Assembly: GCF_018860915.1 (NCBI RefSeq)
Contig: NZ_JAHKQD010000015.1
Coordinates: 62,001-126,000 of the forward strand
Source: Colwellia sp. C2M11
GTDB taxonomy: Bacteria > Pseudomonadota > Gammaproteobacteria > Enterobacterales > Alteromonadaceae
DNA: 64,000 nucleotides
Direction: 5' to 3'
The notes below the pieces were generated by a model. It did no database searches. It saw only the letters and a list, made by a program, of their open reading frames with translations, and had not been told where the DNA came from. Every line of letters begins with the position of its first letter. The first letter of the stretch is position 1. Positions 10,140-23,050 of this stretch are shown piece by piece. A program made the position numbers and the translations under genes.

Positions 10140-11630
10140 ATGGGAAATCCAACAGGGTTTATCAACGTAGGTCGTGCCTTGCCAACTGAACGTGACGCAG
10201 GTGAACGTTTAATTGACTGGTTAGAAGTCTATGACGAAATTCCACAAGCAGACGTAGAGAAGCAAGCTTCTCGTTGTATGGATTGTGGTGTTCCATTTTG
10301 CCAGTCGGCAAAATCAGAGTTTGCACCAGTCGTTGCTGGTTGTCCGGTAAACAACGTTATTCCTGAATGGAATGACTTAATTTACCGTGGTCGTTGGAAA
10401 GACGCGATTGAGTTATTGCATAAAACCAATAACTTCCCTGAGTTTACAGGTCGTGTATGTCCTGCGCCATGTGAAGGTGCTTGTGTTCTAGGTATTAACG
10501 AAGATCCAGTTGCTATTAAACTTCACGAAAAAGAAATTATTGATCATGCATTTAAAGAGGGTTGGGTTGTTGCTCAACCACCATCAGCACGCACAGGTAA
10601 AACGGTTGCGGTCATTGGGTCAGGGCCAGCAGGTCTTGCTGCTGCTGCTCAGCTTAACAAAGCAGGTCATATGGTTACTGTTTATGAGCGTGCCGATAGA
10701 ATTGGTGGCTTACTAATGTACGGTATTCCAAACATGAAGTTGCAAAAAGAATTAGTGCAACGTCGTGTCGATATTCTTGCTGAAGAAGGCATTGTCTTTG
10801 TGACCAACACTGAAGTTGGAAAAGACGTTAGCGTTGAACAACTTGAAGCCGATTTTGATTCTGTTGTGTTATGTATTGGCGCAACCGTACCACGGGATTT
10901 ACCCGTTGAAGGTCGTGAGCTTAATGGTGTTCATTTTGCCATGGACTTCTTAAAAGCAAATACTAAAAGCTTGCTAGACAGTGAACATAAAGATGGCCAA
11001 TTCATTAATGCTGCAGGAAAAAATGTGGTAGTTATTGGTGGTGGTGATACAGGTACAGATTGTATTGGTACTTCATTACGTCACCAATGCGCAAGTGCTA
11101 TTCAGCTTGAAATTATGCCTCGTCCACCAGAATCACGTGAAGAAGCTAGCAACCCATGGCCACAATGGCCAAAACGTTTGTTAGTTGATTACGGCCAAAA
11201 AGAAGCGATTGCTATTCAAGGCCAAGATCCTCGTCAATACTTAGTAATGACGAAGAAAATTGAAAGTGATGGCCAAGGTAATGTTAAAGCAGTTCACACT
11301 GTTGATATTACTTGGGAGCGAAACGACAAAGGTCAAATGTTCCCGCAAGAAGTCGCTGGCAGCGAAAAAGTAATTCCTGCTGATATCGTACTTATTGCAA
11401 TGGGCTTTATGGGTCCTGAAGGTGGTTTGATTGAACAATTTGGTCTTGAGCAAGATGGTCGTTCAAACATTGCTGCAGAGTATGACAAGTTTGCGACCAG
11501 CAAGCCGGGTATCTTCGCTGCTGGCGATGGTCGTCGTGGTCAAAGTTTGATTGTTTGGGCAATTGATGAAGGTCGTCGTTGTGCACGCGAAGTAGATACT
11601 TACCTTATGGGAAGTAGTTACCTGCCGTAA
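10140..11630 (+). CDS. gltD: Glutamate synthase small subunit, first copy
   Basis: A 496-residue FAD/NAD(P)H-dependent subunit that feeds electrons to GltB. N-terminal cysteines CMDCGVPFC and CPAPCEGAC bind 4Fe-4S clusters. The FAD motif [12 protein letters not shown] is near residue 157 and the NAD(P)H motif [11 protein letters not shown] near 297. The C-terminal FAD-closing segment is [14 protein letters not shown]. It belongs to the longer small-subunit subfamily found in Bacteroidetes, plants and many bacteria, distinct from the gammaproteobacterial GltD subfamily that includes the second copy here. An RBS (AAGGAG) lies directly upstream, 20 bases after gltB, so the two genes form one operon. 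Confidence 0.94.
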   Translation: MGNPTGFINVGRALPTERDAGERLIDWLEVYDEIPQADVEKQASRCMDCGVPFCQSAKSEFAPVVAGCPVNNVIPEWNDLIYRGRWKDAIELLHKTNNFPEFTGRVCPAPCEGACVLGINEDPVAIKLHEKEIIDHAFKEGWVVAQPPSARTGKTVAVIGSGPAGLAAAAQLNKAGHMVTVYERADRIGGLLMYGIPNMKLQKELVQRRVDILAEEGIVFVTNTEVGKDVSVEQLEADFDSVVLCIGATVPRDLPVEGRELNGVHFAMDFLKANTKSLLDSEHKDGQFINAAGKNVVVIGGGDTGTDCIGTSLRHQCASAIQLEIMPRPPESREEASNPWPQWPKRLLVDYGQKEAIAIQGQDPRQYLVMTKKIESDGQGNVKAVHTVDITWERNDKGQMFPQEVAGSEKVIPADIVLIAMGFMGPEGGLIEQFGLEQDGRSNIAAEYDKFATSKPGIFAAGDGRRGQSLIVWAIDEGRRCAREVDTYLMGSSYLP

Positions 11631-11664
11631 AAATGAACTAACAAGCTTCATATTAAAACAAGTC

Positions 11665-11694
11665 ATCCCCTACTAAATCTTACAGTAGGGGATA
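11665..11694 (+). terminator. Hairpin terminator after first gltBD operon
   Basis: Perfect 10-bp stem ATCCCCTACT (11665-11674) / AGTAGGGGAT (11684-11693) with a 9-base loop, 34 bases after the gltD stop. The following bases are AT-rich but not a clean T run. Confidence 0.55.
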
Positions 11695-11965
11695 TTAAAA
11701 CTTTTCTATACCTCAAGTGCCACTCAACATTCGAATAACAATCAAATCTCCTTTTTTCATCAACCGTAAGAATAAAATCAGTTTTACCGCTCACTTACAA
11801 AAGTCTTTTTAATAATGTTTAAAAAGATCAATACCTCACACTACTATCATCAGTAAGCTAGAGTAAATTATATAAATCATAAACTTAACATATATTTTAT
11901 AAAAATAAATTCGTCAATTTATTCAAATAATGTAAATAAAATACGAGCAAAAGCTCTAGTAATTA

Positions 11966-11994
11966 TTGACCTTTTTCTTAAAAATAAGTAGTGT
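11966..11994 (+). promoter_or_regulatory. Candidate promoter for second gltBD operon
   Basis: TTGACC (11966-11971), a 17-base spacer and TAGTGT (11989-11994), about 100 bases before the second gltB. The rest of the 462-base spacer 11631-12092 is AT-rich and shows only the upstream terminator and a small GAGC/GCTC hairpin at 11945-11956. The hairpins seen upstream of the first gltB are not repeated here. Confidence 0.35.
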
Positions 11995-12092
11995 TATCCT
12001 CCCCTTCTTGGGTCAAAACGGGATAGTAAACGCTTTTTCTTACCTCGATTCTTTTATTCTGTTACCAAGTAGATATTTTTTAGGAGACAATA

Positions 12093-15000
12093 ATGCAGCT
12101 TTATGATCATAGCGTTCAACGCGAAAATTGTGGCTTTGGCTTAATCGCCCATCAACATGGCGAAACGAGTCATAAACTAATTAAGACCGCTATTTCAGCG
12201 CTTGACCGCATGCAACATCGAGGCGGTATTGCTGCAGATGGTAAAACAGGTGACGGCTGTGGTTTATTATTACAAAAACCTGACTCTTTTTTCCGCGCTG
12301 TCGCTGAAGATAATGGCTGGAAACTTGGAAAAAAATATGCCGTTGGTATGATTTTCTTAAGCCCAGATCCAGTTGCTGCCGCTTTATCTAAGAAGATATT
12401 AGAAGAAGAATTTTCAGATGAAAGCCTAACGCTTGTTGGCTGGCGCACCGTTCCTACAGATACTTCTGTATTAGGGAAAGCAGCTATCAATAATATGCCG
12501 GCAATTGAGCAAGTATTCATTGATGCTCCTCCTGGCTGGCGTAACCGTGATCTAGAACGTCGTTTATTTATGGCTCGCCGCCGTGCAGAAAAGCGTATAA
12601 CTGATGATGTCTTTTATGTCGCTAGCTTATCTTGTTTGGTGACTATTTATAAAGGCTTAATGATGCCTATAGACTTACCAAACTTTTATTTAGATCTTGC
12701 CGATATTCGCATGAAAAGTGCTATTTGTGTATTCCATCAACGCTTTTCAACAAATACATCACCCCAATGGTATTTGGCACAACCTTTTAGATATCTCGCG
12801 CATAATGGTGAAATTAATACCATTAAGGGTAACCGTCAATGGTCACGTGCTCGCTCGTATCGCTTTAAGTCTCCTTTATTACCTGATTTAAAAGACGCCG
12901 CGCCATTTGTTGGTCAAGCTGGATCTGACTCTTCTTCATTAGATAATATGCTTGAACTGTTTCTTGCTGGTGGTATGGATTTATATCGAGCTATGCGTTT
13001 ATTAATGCCACCTGCATGGCAAAATAGCACTTTAATGGATGATGAATTACGTGCTTTTTATGAATTTAATTCCATGCATATGGAACCTTGGGATGGGCCA
13101 GCTGGCGTAGTAATGACCAATGGTCGACATGTTGCTTGTAACCTAGATAGAAACGGTTTGCGCCCTGCCCGCTATGTTATTACTCGAAATGGTTTTATCA
13201 CCCTCGCATCAGAAGTGGGTATTTGGGACTACGGTGAAGATGAAGTAATTGAAAAAGGTCGTGTCGGTCCTGGCGAAATGTTAGCGCTTGATACCTATAC
13301 AGGTAAACTTTTTAATTCAAATGATATAGATAATGAATTAAAAGGCCGTCATCCATACCGAGAATGGTTAGATCAACATGTTCGTCATTTAGTACCTTTT
13401 GATCAATGTGAAGCTAATCAGATAGGTGTGCGAATTTTTTCTGATCAAGAAATGAATCAATACCATAAAATGTTTAATTACAGCTATGAAGAAATTCACC
13501 AAGTAATTAAAACATTAGCCGAAAATGGGCAAGAAGCTACCGGCTCTATGGGTGATGATACACCTATGGCGGTATTATCAAGCAAACCTCGTGTTTTATA
13601 TGATTATTTCCGTCAACAATTTGCACAAGTAACTAATCCTCCTATTGACCCGTTGCGTGAGCGTTTTGTCATGTCTCTTGGTACTTGTATAGGCCGTGAG
13701 CATAACGTATTTAATGAAACTTCAGGCCATGCTGACCGTATGTTGTTTACAACACCTATACTCATGTATACCGGTTTAAAACAATTACGCGCACTAGATC
13801 CTGAACATTATCGCTCAGATACCTTAAGCTTAACGTATCATAAAGATGAAGGATTAGAAGCGGCTATCGTTCGTTTATGCAATGAGGCCGAAGAATTAGT
13901 TAAAAACAAAAGTACGGTTATCTTAATTCTATCAGATAGAAATATTAGTAAAGAATTATTGGTTATTCCTGCCGCTATGGCCGTTGGTGCTGTTCAAATG
14001 CGTTTGGTTGATCAACAGTTACGCTGTGATTCCAATATTATTGTCGAAACCGCCTCGGTTCGTGATTCGCATCAATATGCAGTATTACTCGGCTTAGGCG
14101 CCACAGCAATCTATCCTTATTTAGCGTTTGAAACAATTGAACAATTAGTAGAACAAGGGCAAATTAAATTAAGTGCTCGTGATGCGATTGTTAATTATCG
14201 TGAAGGGATCAATAAAGGTTTATTAAAAATACTCTCTAAAATGGGTATCTCAACGATTGCCAGTTACCGCTGCGCAGGGTTATTTGAAGTTATCGGCTTA
14301 AATGAAAACATAATGAAACTATGTTTTAGTGAATTACCTAGCCGAATTCAAGGTGCTGACTTTAGTGATATTGAACAAGACAACATTAATCTTGCGCGCA
14401 AAGCCTTTTTACCGCATCAAAAAATGTCTCATGGCGGCTTACTTAAATACGTACATGGTGAGGAGTATCATGCCTTTAATCCTGATGTCGTTAACTACTT
14501 ACAACGAGCCGTCCTAAACGGTAATTATGATGATTATAGAAAGTTTGCGGATGAAGTAAATAACCGACCAGCGGCTATGCTTCGTGACTTGTTAATATTT
14601 AAAAATGACTGCGAAGCAATTGATATTTCAGAAGTTGAAAGTAGCAATGAAATGTTTAAACGCTTTGACTCTGCCGCAATGTCGATTGGCGCACTAAGCC
14701 CAGAAGCGCATGAAGCATTAGCAATTGCCATGAACCGTTTAGGGGGTAGTTCAAATTCAGGTGAAGGCGGAGAAGACGAGCGTCGTTTTGGCACAGTAAA
14801 AAATTCTCGTATTAAACAAATTGCCTCTGGCCGTTTTGGTGTAACACCGCATTATTTAGTTAATGCTGATGTACTGCAAATTAAAGTTGCTCAAGGTGCA
14901 AAACCTGGTGAAGGTGGTCAATTGCCGGGCGATAAAGTATCTCCTTTAATTGCCAAACTACGCTATTCAGTACCTGGTGTTACCTTGATATCGCCACCAC

Positions 15001-16553
15001 CTCATCATGATATTTATTCTATTGAAGATTTAGCACAATTAATTTTTGATTTAAAACAGGTCAATCCTAAAGCGGTTATTTCAGTTAAATTAGTATCTGG
15101 CCCAGGTGTTGGTACTATTGCTGCGGGCGTTGCTAAAGCTTATGCCGACTTTATCACTATTTCAGGCTACGACGGCGGTACTGCTGCTAGTCCATTAACA
15201 TCAGTGAAGTATGCAGGCTGTCCATGGGAGTTAGGTTTAGCCGAAGCTCACCAAGCGCTTGTTACCAACGGCTTACGCCATAAAGTACGCTTGCAAGTAG
15301 ACGGTGGTTTAAAAACAGGCGTAGATATTGTTAAAGCCGCTATTTTAGGCGCAGAAAGCTTTGGTTTTGGTACCGCCCCTATGGTTGCCTTAGGTTGTAA
15401 ATTCTTACGTATTTGCCACTTAAACAACTGCGCTACAGGCGTTGCTACGCAAGATGAAGTATTGCGCGAGCAATTCTTTAAAGGTTTACCTGAACAAGCA
15501 ATGAATTACTTCAAGTTCATCGCTCAAGATGTACGTGAAATTCTGGCCAGCTTAGGCGTTGCTAGTTTAACTGATATTATTGGCCGCGTTGATTTATTAA
15601 CACAAATTGATGGCATTAGCGCTAAACAACAAAAATTAGACTTATCTCCTATCATTGCACCTGTCATCGCTGCTGATAATACAGCCCTTCATCAAACAGA
15701 AGGAAACAAACCATTCGATGAAGGCCTACTCAACCAAAAAATGCTTGAGGCTGCAAAAGATGCCGTTGCCCACAGTCATGGCGGCGAATTTAGGTTTACC
15801 ATTCAAAATACTGATCGCTCAGTAGGTGCCACTTTATCAGGTGAAATTGCCCGACAACATGGTGACCAAGGTATGGCATCAGCGCCAATTACCATACACC
15901 TATCAGGAACCGCAGGTCAAAGTTTTGGTGTTTGGAATGCCGGAGGTTTAAACCTTACCTTAACAGGTGATGCTAACGATTATGTCGGTAAAGGTATGAC
16001 TGGCGGTGTACTTATTGTCAAACCACCAAAAGGTGTTGATTACTTAAGCCATAAAACAATGATTATGGGCAATACTTGTTTGTATGGCGCTACTGGCGGA
16101 AAGTTATATGCTAGTGGTCGTGCAGGCGAACGTTTCGCAGTGCGTAACTCAGGTTGTCGTGCCGTTGTTGAAGGCGCAGGCGATCATGCTTGTGAATATA
16201 TGACTGGCGGTATCGTTACTATTCTGGGTGATGTAGGTGTCAACTTTGGTGCTGGCATGACTGGTGGTTTTGCTTATGTGTTAGATGAAAAGTCTGATTT
16301 AGATATTCGCCTGAATACTGAATCAATTGAAATGTTAGCCGTTGATGATTTAGCGATTCATAGAGAACATTTACGTGGCATTATCACACACCACTTTGAA
16401 GAAACTGGCAGTTTACGTGCACAAGATATCTTACAAAATTTTGATCAATTTGCTCCATTATTTAAGTTGATTAAGCCAACTGCGACTGATGTTAAAACAT
16501 TATTAGGCCATCGTAGTCGTTCAACAGCTGAATTACGCGTACAAGCACAATAA
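12093..16553 (+). CDS. gltB: Glutamate synthase (NADPH) large subunit, second copy, enterobacterial type
   Basis: A 1486-residue large subunit collinear with E. coli GltB through the start of the mature protein: RENCGFGLIA with nucleophile Cys13, then MQHRGGI and KTGDGCGLLLQKPD. The synthase domain carries [15 protein letters not shown] and [12 protein letters not shown]. 3Fe-4S cysteines are near 1102, 1108 and 1113 (CKFLRICHLNNC). The C-terminal beta-helix domain contains GTAGQSFGVW and GGKLYASGRAGERF. It catalyses the same reaction as the first copy but is a different subfamily, so the pair is not a recent duplication. Its gltD partner starts 23 bases downstream. An AGGAG RBS precedes the ATG. 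Confidence 0.96.
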   Translation: MQLYDHSVQRENCGFGLIAHQHGETSHKLIKTAISALDRMQHRGGIAADGKTGDGCGLLLQKPDSFFRAVAEDNGWKLGKKYAVGMIFLSPDPVAAALSKKILEEEFSDESLTLVGWRTVPTDTSVLGKAAINNMPAIEQVFIDAPPGWRNRDLERRLFMARRRAEKRITDDVFYVASLSCLVTIYKGLMMPIDLPNFYLDLADIRMKSAICVFHQRFSTNTSPQWYLAQPFRYLAHNGEINTIKGNRQWSRARSYRFKSPLLPDLKDAAPFVGQAGSDSSSLDNMLELFLAGGMDLYRAMRLLMPPAWQNSTLMDDELRAFYEFNSMHMEPWDGPAGVVMTNGRHVACNLDRNGLRPARYVITRNGFITLASEVGIWDYGEDEVIEKGRVGPGEMLALDTYTGKLFNSNDIDNELKGRHPYREWLDQHVRHLVPFDQCEANQIGVRIFSDQEMNQYHKMFNYSYEEIHQVIKTLAENGQEATGSMGDDTPMAVLSSKPRVLYDYFRQQFAQVTNPPIDPLRERFVMSLGTCIGREHNVFNETSGHADRMLFTTPILMYTGLKQLRALDPEHYRSDTLSLTYHKDEGLEAAIVRLCNEAEELVKNKSTVILILSDRNISKELLVIPAAMAVGAVQMRLVDQQLRCDSNIIVETASVRDSHQYAVLLGLGATAIYPYLAFETIEQLVEQGQIKLSARDAIVNYREGINKGLLKILSKMGISTIASYRCAGLFEVIGLNENIMKLCFSELPSRIQGADFSDIEQDNINLARKAFLPHQKMSHGGLLKYVHGEEYHAFNPDVVNYLQRAVLNGNYDDYRKFADEVNNRPAAMLRDLLIFKNDCEAIDISEVESSNEMFKRFDSAAMSIGALSPEAHEALAIAMNRLGGSSNSGEGGEDERRFGTVKNSRIKQIASGRFGVTPHYLVNADVLQIKVAQGAKPGEGGQLPGDKVSPLIAKLRYSVPGVTLISPPPHHDIYSIEDLAQLIFDLKQVNPKAVISVKLVSGPGVGTIAAGVAKAYADFITISGYDGGTAASPLTSVKYAGCPWELGLAEAHQALVTNGLRHKVRLQVDGGLKTGVDIVKAAILGAESFGFGTAPMVALGCKFLRICHLNNCATGVATQDEVLREQFFKGLPEQAMNYFKFIAQDVREILASLGVASLTDIIGRVDLLTQIDGISAKQQKLDLSPIIAPVIAADNTALHQTEGNKPFDEGLLNQKMLEAAKDAVAHSHGGEFRFTIQNTDRSVGATLSGEIARQHGDQGMASAPITIHLSGTAGQSFGVWNAGGLNLTLTGDANDYVGKGMTGGVLIVKPPKGVDYLSHKTMIMGNTCLYGATGGKLYASGRAGERFAVRNSGCRAVVEGAGDHACEYMTGGIVTILGDVGVNFGAGMTGGFAYVLDEKSDLDIRLNTESIEMLAVDDLAIHREHLRGIITHHFEETGSLRAQDILQNFDQFAPLFKLIKPTATDVKTLLGHRSRSTAELRVQAQ

Positions 16554-16564
16554 TTAATTGATAA

Positions 16565-18010
<1,446 letters not shown>

Positions 18011-18012
18011 CG

Positions 18013-18047
18013 TTTCTAGTTTCTAGTTTCTAGTTTCTAGTTTCTAG
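18013..18047. repeat. Tandem repeat (TTTCTAG)x5
   Basis: Five perfect head-to-tail copies of the 7-mer TTTCTAG begin three bases after the gltD stop codon and end just before the terminator stem. Not coding. Each unit contains CTAG, normally a rare tetranucleotide in enterobacterial genomes. Confidence 0.9.
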
Positions 18048-18049
18048 TA

Positions 18050-18089
18050 AAGCTTGTCAGACTTCATAAGAAGCCTGACAAGCTTTTTT
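18050..18089 (+). terminator. Strong intrinsic terminator of second gltBD operon
   Basis: Outer 11-bp stem AAGCTTGTCAG (18050-18060) / CTGACAAGCTT (18075-18085), inner stem CTTC/GAAG with loop ATAA, and T run 18084-18089. Confidence 0.9.
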
Positions 18090-18134
18090 CATTCAAGTTA
18101 TCAATCACTATAATCTCGTCATTCTGCTCCTAAT

Positions 18135-18202
18135 CGTCATCCTGAACTTGATTCTATCTCTTGATCACAAGTCGAGAGATAGAACTTGATTCAGGATCTC
18201 GG
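18135..18202. repeat. REP-like imperfect palindrome
   Basis: Arms 18140-18161 and 18175-18196 are inverted copies (TCCTGAA...TTCTATCTCT against AGAGATAGAA...TTCAGGA) with a 5-base mismatch and a 13-base loop. The core CATCCTGAACTTGATTCAGG type resembles a dispersed extragenic repeat common in marine gammaproteobacteria (from memory). Here it is split by the inserted middle stem. A related CGTCATTCTG start occurs at about 18117. Confidence 0.6.
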
Positions 18203-18301
18203 TTTTATTCAACCATACGCATGGGATTCCGTATCAAAACACCAACAGAATAACCAATTATTAAGTGATATTAAGTAACCGGTGAAATAACATGCTCACT
18301 A

Positions 18302-19840
18302 TCAAGCAAAAAATACAACTGTGCCAGTCCATAATACGGCAGCTAAACTCGCAGCAAAAGTCGCTGGGACTATTTGTGATTTAACATGATCCATCATGTC
18401 ACAACCTGTCGTCATTGAACTTAAGATCGTTGTATCTGAAATAGGTGAACATTGATCACCATAAACACTACCATTTAAAACTGTTGCAAAACACACCATC
18501 ATAAATAGCTCTGGGTTATCAATACCGGCACTTTGGGCAATAGCCCAAGCTAACGGCATAGCTAATGGAAAAGCAATAGCAAAGGTCCCCCAACTTGTTC
18601 CTGTAGAAAAAGCGATCACCATTGCAATTACTTGTAATAGTATGGGTAACAACCAATAAGGTAACTGCTCAGAAAGCAGTGATACCAAATACAAACCACC
18701 ACCAATTTGTTTACTGATAGCACCTATGGTAACGGCTAACATTAAGATAACAGATGCCAGTACTACACCTTTTAAGCCATTACCAAAACCATCGATAATA
18801 TTACTCAATGACATCCCTTTCGCTAACGCAATAAATGCACTTAATAATAACGCAGCACCAAATGCCCAGTTGATTTTGGGAGAACCAGAAAAAATAAAAG
18901 TTAGTACCGCAATAGCGATTAAGGTCACTAACGGTAAGATAAACTCGAATACATGCGCTTTATAGCCATCAGGAACATCACAAGTTTGCAATTCTTTGGC
19001 ACTTAGTGGCTTAGCACCAGGTGCGTCTAACTCTCCAGTGGTTGCTGCTCGATGATGAGCATCACGAATACGTTTTCCTGAGAAAGTTGTTATATTTAAA
19101 CTAAGCAATAAAGTACCAATTACCGCCAAAATACCATAAAAGCTAAAAGGTACGGCTGAGAAGAAAAACGCTAAACGATCTGCTTCTGTTGCTAAAAACG
19201 CAACGCCAGGAACAAAGATTAACGCTTGAATATAGGCGGGCCAAGCATTAAAAGCAATAACCACGGCAATCGGGGAAGCAGTTGAATCAACAATATAACT
19301 CATCTCCTCATGACTAATTTTTGCTTTATCAGCCAGCGGACGCACAGTAGTACCTACCAGTACGGTACTCATAGTGCCGCCTTGAAAAAATAAAACACCT
19401 AAAAACCAAGCGACTAATTTTGCTGATTTTTGCCCGCGAACAAAGTGCTTAATCATATAATCAGCAAAAGCTTGTGCTGCACCGGTTTTTGACCAAATAC
19501 CGAGTAAACCACCTAATAACCACAAATAGAGTAACAGAATCCCAGCGGTACCTACTTGCGCAAGAGACGGGATCAATATTTGATCAGTAAGATCATATTG
19601 CCCCATCATAAATGCGCCAATAACAATGCCACTGAATAATGCAGTTAGTGGCTCTCGAGTTAACCAAGATAATAAAATAGTAATAAAAGCGGGTAATAGT
19701 GACCAAAGACCATAATGATAAGCTGTACCTACTGTAGTAGCTTCAACATAGTAATTAACATATAACGCTGAGCCTATGCCTAGAATTAAAAGTAATAATG
19801 CGATAGAGTTGCGACTGCCTAGTGAGAAATTAGCGCTCAT
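18302..19840 (-). CDS. Na+/H+ antiporter, NhaC family
   Basis: A 512-residue inner-membrane protein with about 11-12 hydrophobic helices, fitting the NhaC antiporter family (ion transporter superfamily) that exchanges Na+ for H+. Recognisable parts are [21 protein letters not shown] near the N-terminus, [20 protein letters not shown] in the middle, and [20 protein letters not shown] plus [15 protein letters not shown] near the C-terminus. Substrate specificity cannot be read from sequence alone, since some NhaC-family members exchange organic acids. Its start overlaps the end of folA by 11 bases on the same strand, so the two may be co-transcribed, folA first. Confidence 0.85.
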   Translation of the reverse strand: MSANFSLGSRNSIALLLLILGIGSALYVNYYVEATTVGTAYHYGLWSLLPAFITILLSWLTREPLTALFSGIVIGAFMMGQYDLTDQILIPSLAQVGTAGILLLYLWLLGGLLGIWSKTGAAQAFADYMIKHFVRGQKSAKLVAWFLGVLFFQGGTMSTVLVGTTVRPLADKAKISHEEMSYIVDSTASPIAVVIAFNAWPAYIQALIFVPGVAFLATEADRLAFFFSAVPFSFYGILAVIGTLLLSLNITTFSGKRIRDAHHRAATTGELDAPGAKPLSAKELQTCDVPDGYKAHVFEFILPLVTLIAIAVLTFIFSGSPKINWAFGAALLLSAFIALAKGMSLSNIIDGFGNGLKGVVLASVILMLAVTIGAISKQIGGGLYLVSLLSEQLPYWLLPILLQVIAMVIAFSTGTSWGTFAIAFPLAMPLAWAIAQSAGIDNPELFMMVCFATVLNGSVYGDQCSPISDTTILSSMTTGCDMMDHVKSQIVPATFAASLAAVLWTGTVVFFA

Positions 19841-20342
19841 AAATACAGAACTCTAAGTCATAATTATTTTTCTCATCACTTTTGCGCAATTCACTACTTA
19901 CTTTCTTCCAGCCATCGCCATCATAATTTGGAAATTGGGTATCACCGTCAATATCAGCTTTTATATGAGTAACATATAAACGATCGGCATTCGGTAAGCA
20001 GTGTTTATAAATAGCACCTCCGCCAATAACCATGACTTCAGCTATAGCCTCATCGCCTCCATTAACTAACGCTAATGCTTGCTCAACTGAAGTAACTACA
20101 TCAACACCTTCTGAGCCTTTTCCCTGCGGAAGATAGTTTGCATCACGTGAAATTACAATATTTCTACGGCCAGGTAATGCCCTGCCAATAGATTCATAGG
20201 TTTTTCTGCCCATAATAATAGGCTTACCTACCGTAACTTTTTTAAAATAGGCTAAATCTGCAGGTAAATGCCAAGGCATATCATTATCTTTGCCGATAAT
20301 GTTGTTATTAGCTGTTGCTACTATCATAGAAAGGATGGTCAT
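19830..20342 (-). CDS. folA: Dihydrofolate reductase
   Basis: A 170-residue chromosomal-type DHFR that reduces dihydrofolate to tetrahydrofolate with NADPH. Family features: [14 protein letters not shown] near 22-35 with the active-site acidic residue replaced in the usual Asp position (LPADL), [15 protein letters not shown] around the NADPH site, VIGGGAIY near 123-130, and a DTQFP segment before the C-terminus. Length is slightly above the E. coli enzyme (159). The gene overlaps downstream nhaC by 11 bases. Confidence 0.95.
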   Translation of the reverse strand: MTILSMIVATANNNIIGKDNDMPWHLPADLAYFKKVTVGKPIIMGRKTYESIGRALPGRRNIVISRDANYLPQGKGSEGVDVVTSVEQALALVNGGDEAIAEVMVIGGGAIYKHCLPNADRLYVTHIKADIDGDTQFPNYDGDGWKKVSSELRKSDEKNNYDLEFCIYER

Positions 20343-20484
20343 AGAAATCCGAAATAATGTTATTATTTAATAATACATTATCGCTAGATTTACCCTAAAA
20401 AAATAGTCCTGATTTCTATTCGTTTAAGGAGAGTAAAGAGGCCACTGCTAACTCAAAGACCAGATTGAATTATTAACGTTAATT

Positions 20485-20820
20485 TTAGAGTATTACTATC
20501 TGTTTCCTTTCAGTAAGGCATTCATATGATGCCATTTCAAACTCTCGGCAAATTAACGGCCGGTTTTCATAGATAGTACATCGCAAGGTATCTCTATCTA
20601 AAGCTGAGCACCAACCATCCTCTAAGCGCAACATAGTTTCACTACCCCAATCATCTACCGCGATATGTCTATCAGGCACACCGGTATCCGTAAGAACCAT
20701 AACTTCTAAACGACAGCAGCAAGCTTGACAGTTTGAACAGCTAATTTCAGGCTTTGGCTCGGTTAAATTTTTAACTTCTATGGACATAAGTGACTTTGAT
20801 AATTTTATTTCAGCTATCAT
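20485..20820 (-). CDS. YkgJ-family cysteine-cluster protein
   Basis: A 111-residue cytoplasmic protein with cysteine clusters CSNCQACCCR, WCSALDRDTLRCTIYENRP and LICREFE. This is the pattern of the YkgJ-type putative zinc- or iron-chelating domain; function in the family is not established. Start uncertain: the methionine 11 codons downstream (20787) is an alternative, and neither has a clear RBS. It lies 142 bases upstream of folA on the same strand but is probably its own transcript. Confidence 0.75.
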   Translation of the reverse strand: MIAEIKLSKSLMSIEVKNLTEPKPEISCSNCQACCCRLEVMVLTDTGVPDRHIAVDDWGSETMLRLEDGWCSALDRDTLRCTIYENRPLICREFEMASYECLTERKQIVIL

Positions 20821-21011
20821 ACTTCAAAGTAACAACTTTATCGAAGTATGCTGATAATAAGTCTTAGTTAAGACATCAAGTAAGGGCTAAACAATAACAG
20901 TATTTGAACTGCTTCCCCTCTGCTGTTGGCTTTTGTGAGTCAACTTGCATAAGAAAAGTAAGACGTTATCTAACACTATTGCTAAAAATACACTTAAGCG
21001 AAGGGATAAAT

Positions 21012-21278
21012 TTAAGGTGTTATTTTAAATATTTTCTTAATCAGTCTGGAGGTTGTAACAGCAACAACTATTCCGATAAAGAAATATAAAGCCATTAAAT
21101 AGTTTGTGAAATCGGCTGTGTATACTTCGTTATTAGCCAGTAAACATTTTCCTGTTTTATAGCTAAATACTCCTCCTTGCTCAGTACAACCATCGACTAA
21201 AATAACATCATTGATTAACCAAATAATCAAAAAGCTAATAATCACACCAATAAATTGTGGAATCGAATATTTACTCAT
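21012..21278 (-). CDS. Hypothetical small membrane protein
   Basis: An 88-residue protein I do not recognise. It has two hydrophobic helices (about residues 9-27 and 62-79) flanking a loop of about 35 residues with two cysteines (DGCTEQGG and TGKCLL), which may form a disulfide outside the membrane. The C-terminus is basic (RLIKKIFK). A purine-rich AAGAAAAG precedes the ATG, and a TATAAT lies about 30 bases upstream on this strand. The helix-loop-helix design with a positively charged end makes it more credible as a gene than the overlapping opposite-strand frame. Confidence 0.6.
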   Translation of the reverse strand: MSKYSIPQFIGVIISFLIIWLINDVILVDGCTEQGGVFSYKTGKCLLANNEVYTADFTNYLMALYFFIGIVVAVTTSRLIKKIFKITP

Positions 21279-21383
21279 ACTTTTCTTAAATTTCTCACCT
21301 TATTATATAAGGCGAGATTATTGGCTATACGACAGTAAAAAACAACTGCTCTTTCACTATCTAGCCGTTTATTATAGATATAA

Positions 21384-21418
21384 AAAAAGAGTAATAACAT
21401 GCTGTCATTACTCTTTTT
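21384..21418. terminator. Bidirectional terminator after obgE
   Basis: Perfect 12-bp stem AAAAAGAGTAAT (21384-21395) / ATTACTCTTTTT (21407-21418) with an 11-base loop and T runs on either strand. It lies 46 bases beyond the obgE stop. Confidence 0.85.
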
Positions 21419-21463
21419 ATTGTTCATTGTAGAACGAGTCTTATTTAATCGCTATAAAATACT

Positions 21464-22642
<1,179 letters not shown>

Positions 22643-22732
22643 CTAATATCTTGTGGTTTTTATGTTACTAGTATAAACGATTTTTACTTGAGAAAGAATC
22701 ATCGTATACACAAGTTAAATAATAGCCAAAAA

Positions 22733-22758
22733 AAAACCTCGCATGATGCGAGGTTTTT
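22733..22758 (-). terminator. Intrinsic terminator of rplU-rpmA
   Basis: Perfect stem AAAACCTCGC (22733-22742) / GCGAGGTTTT (22748-22757), 5-base loop. The upstream A run reads as a T run on the minus strand. Confidence 0.88.
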
Positions 22759-22776
22759 AGAAAATCGAATCTAAGA

Positions 22777-23034
22777 TTAGTCAGCAATAATGCTAACAAA
22801 CTTACGATTTTTTGGACCTTTTACATCAAACTGAACTTTACCGTCAGATAATGCGAATAAAGTGTGATCTTTACCGATACCCATATTATCACCAGCATGG
22901 AAACGAGTTCCACGTTGACGAACTATGATGTTACCAGCTAACACTGATTCACCACCAAAACGTTTAACACCTAAACGTTTAGCTTCTGAATCACGACCAT
23001 TTCGTGTACTACCTGCCGCTTTCTTATGTGCCAT
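22777..23034 (-). CDS. rpmA: 50S ribosomal protein L27
   Basis: An 85-residue L27. It begins [20 protein letters not shown] and contains the conserved [10 protein letters not shown] and HTLFAL motifs. The N-terminal tail reaches the peptidyl-transferase centre in the family. It lies 16 bases after rplU in the standard rplU-rpmA operon and is closed by a terminator at 22733. Confidence 0.98.
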   Translation of the reverse strand: MAHKKAAGSTRNGRDSEAKRLGVKRFGGESVLAGNIIVRQRGTRFHAGDNMGIGKDHTLFALSDGKVQFDVKGPKNRKFVSIIAD

Positions 23035-23050
23035 GTCAAAATGCTCCTAA

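Noticed and set aside
12017-12031. LacI-type operator near the second gltB (TAAACGCTTT)
   Set aside because: It lacks the TGTAAGCGCTTWCA symmetry of the three real sites and is far from the sugar locus.
18013-18047. CRISPR-like array
   Set aside because: The units are 7-base direct repeats with no spacers and no cas genes are nearby; it is a simple tandem repeat.
20904-21089. A 61-codon plus-strand ORF overlapping the small membrane protein gene
   Set aside because: Composition is not protein-like and it overlaps the more convincing minus-strand gene at 21012-21278.
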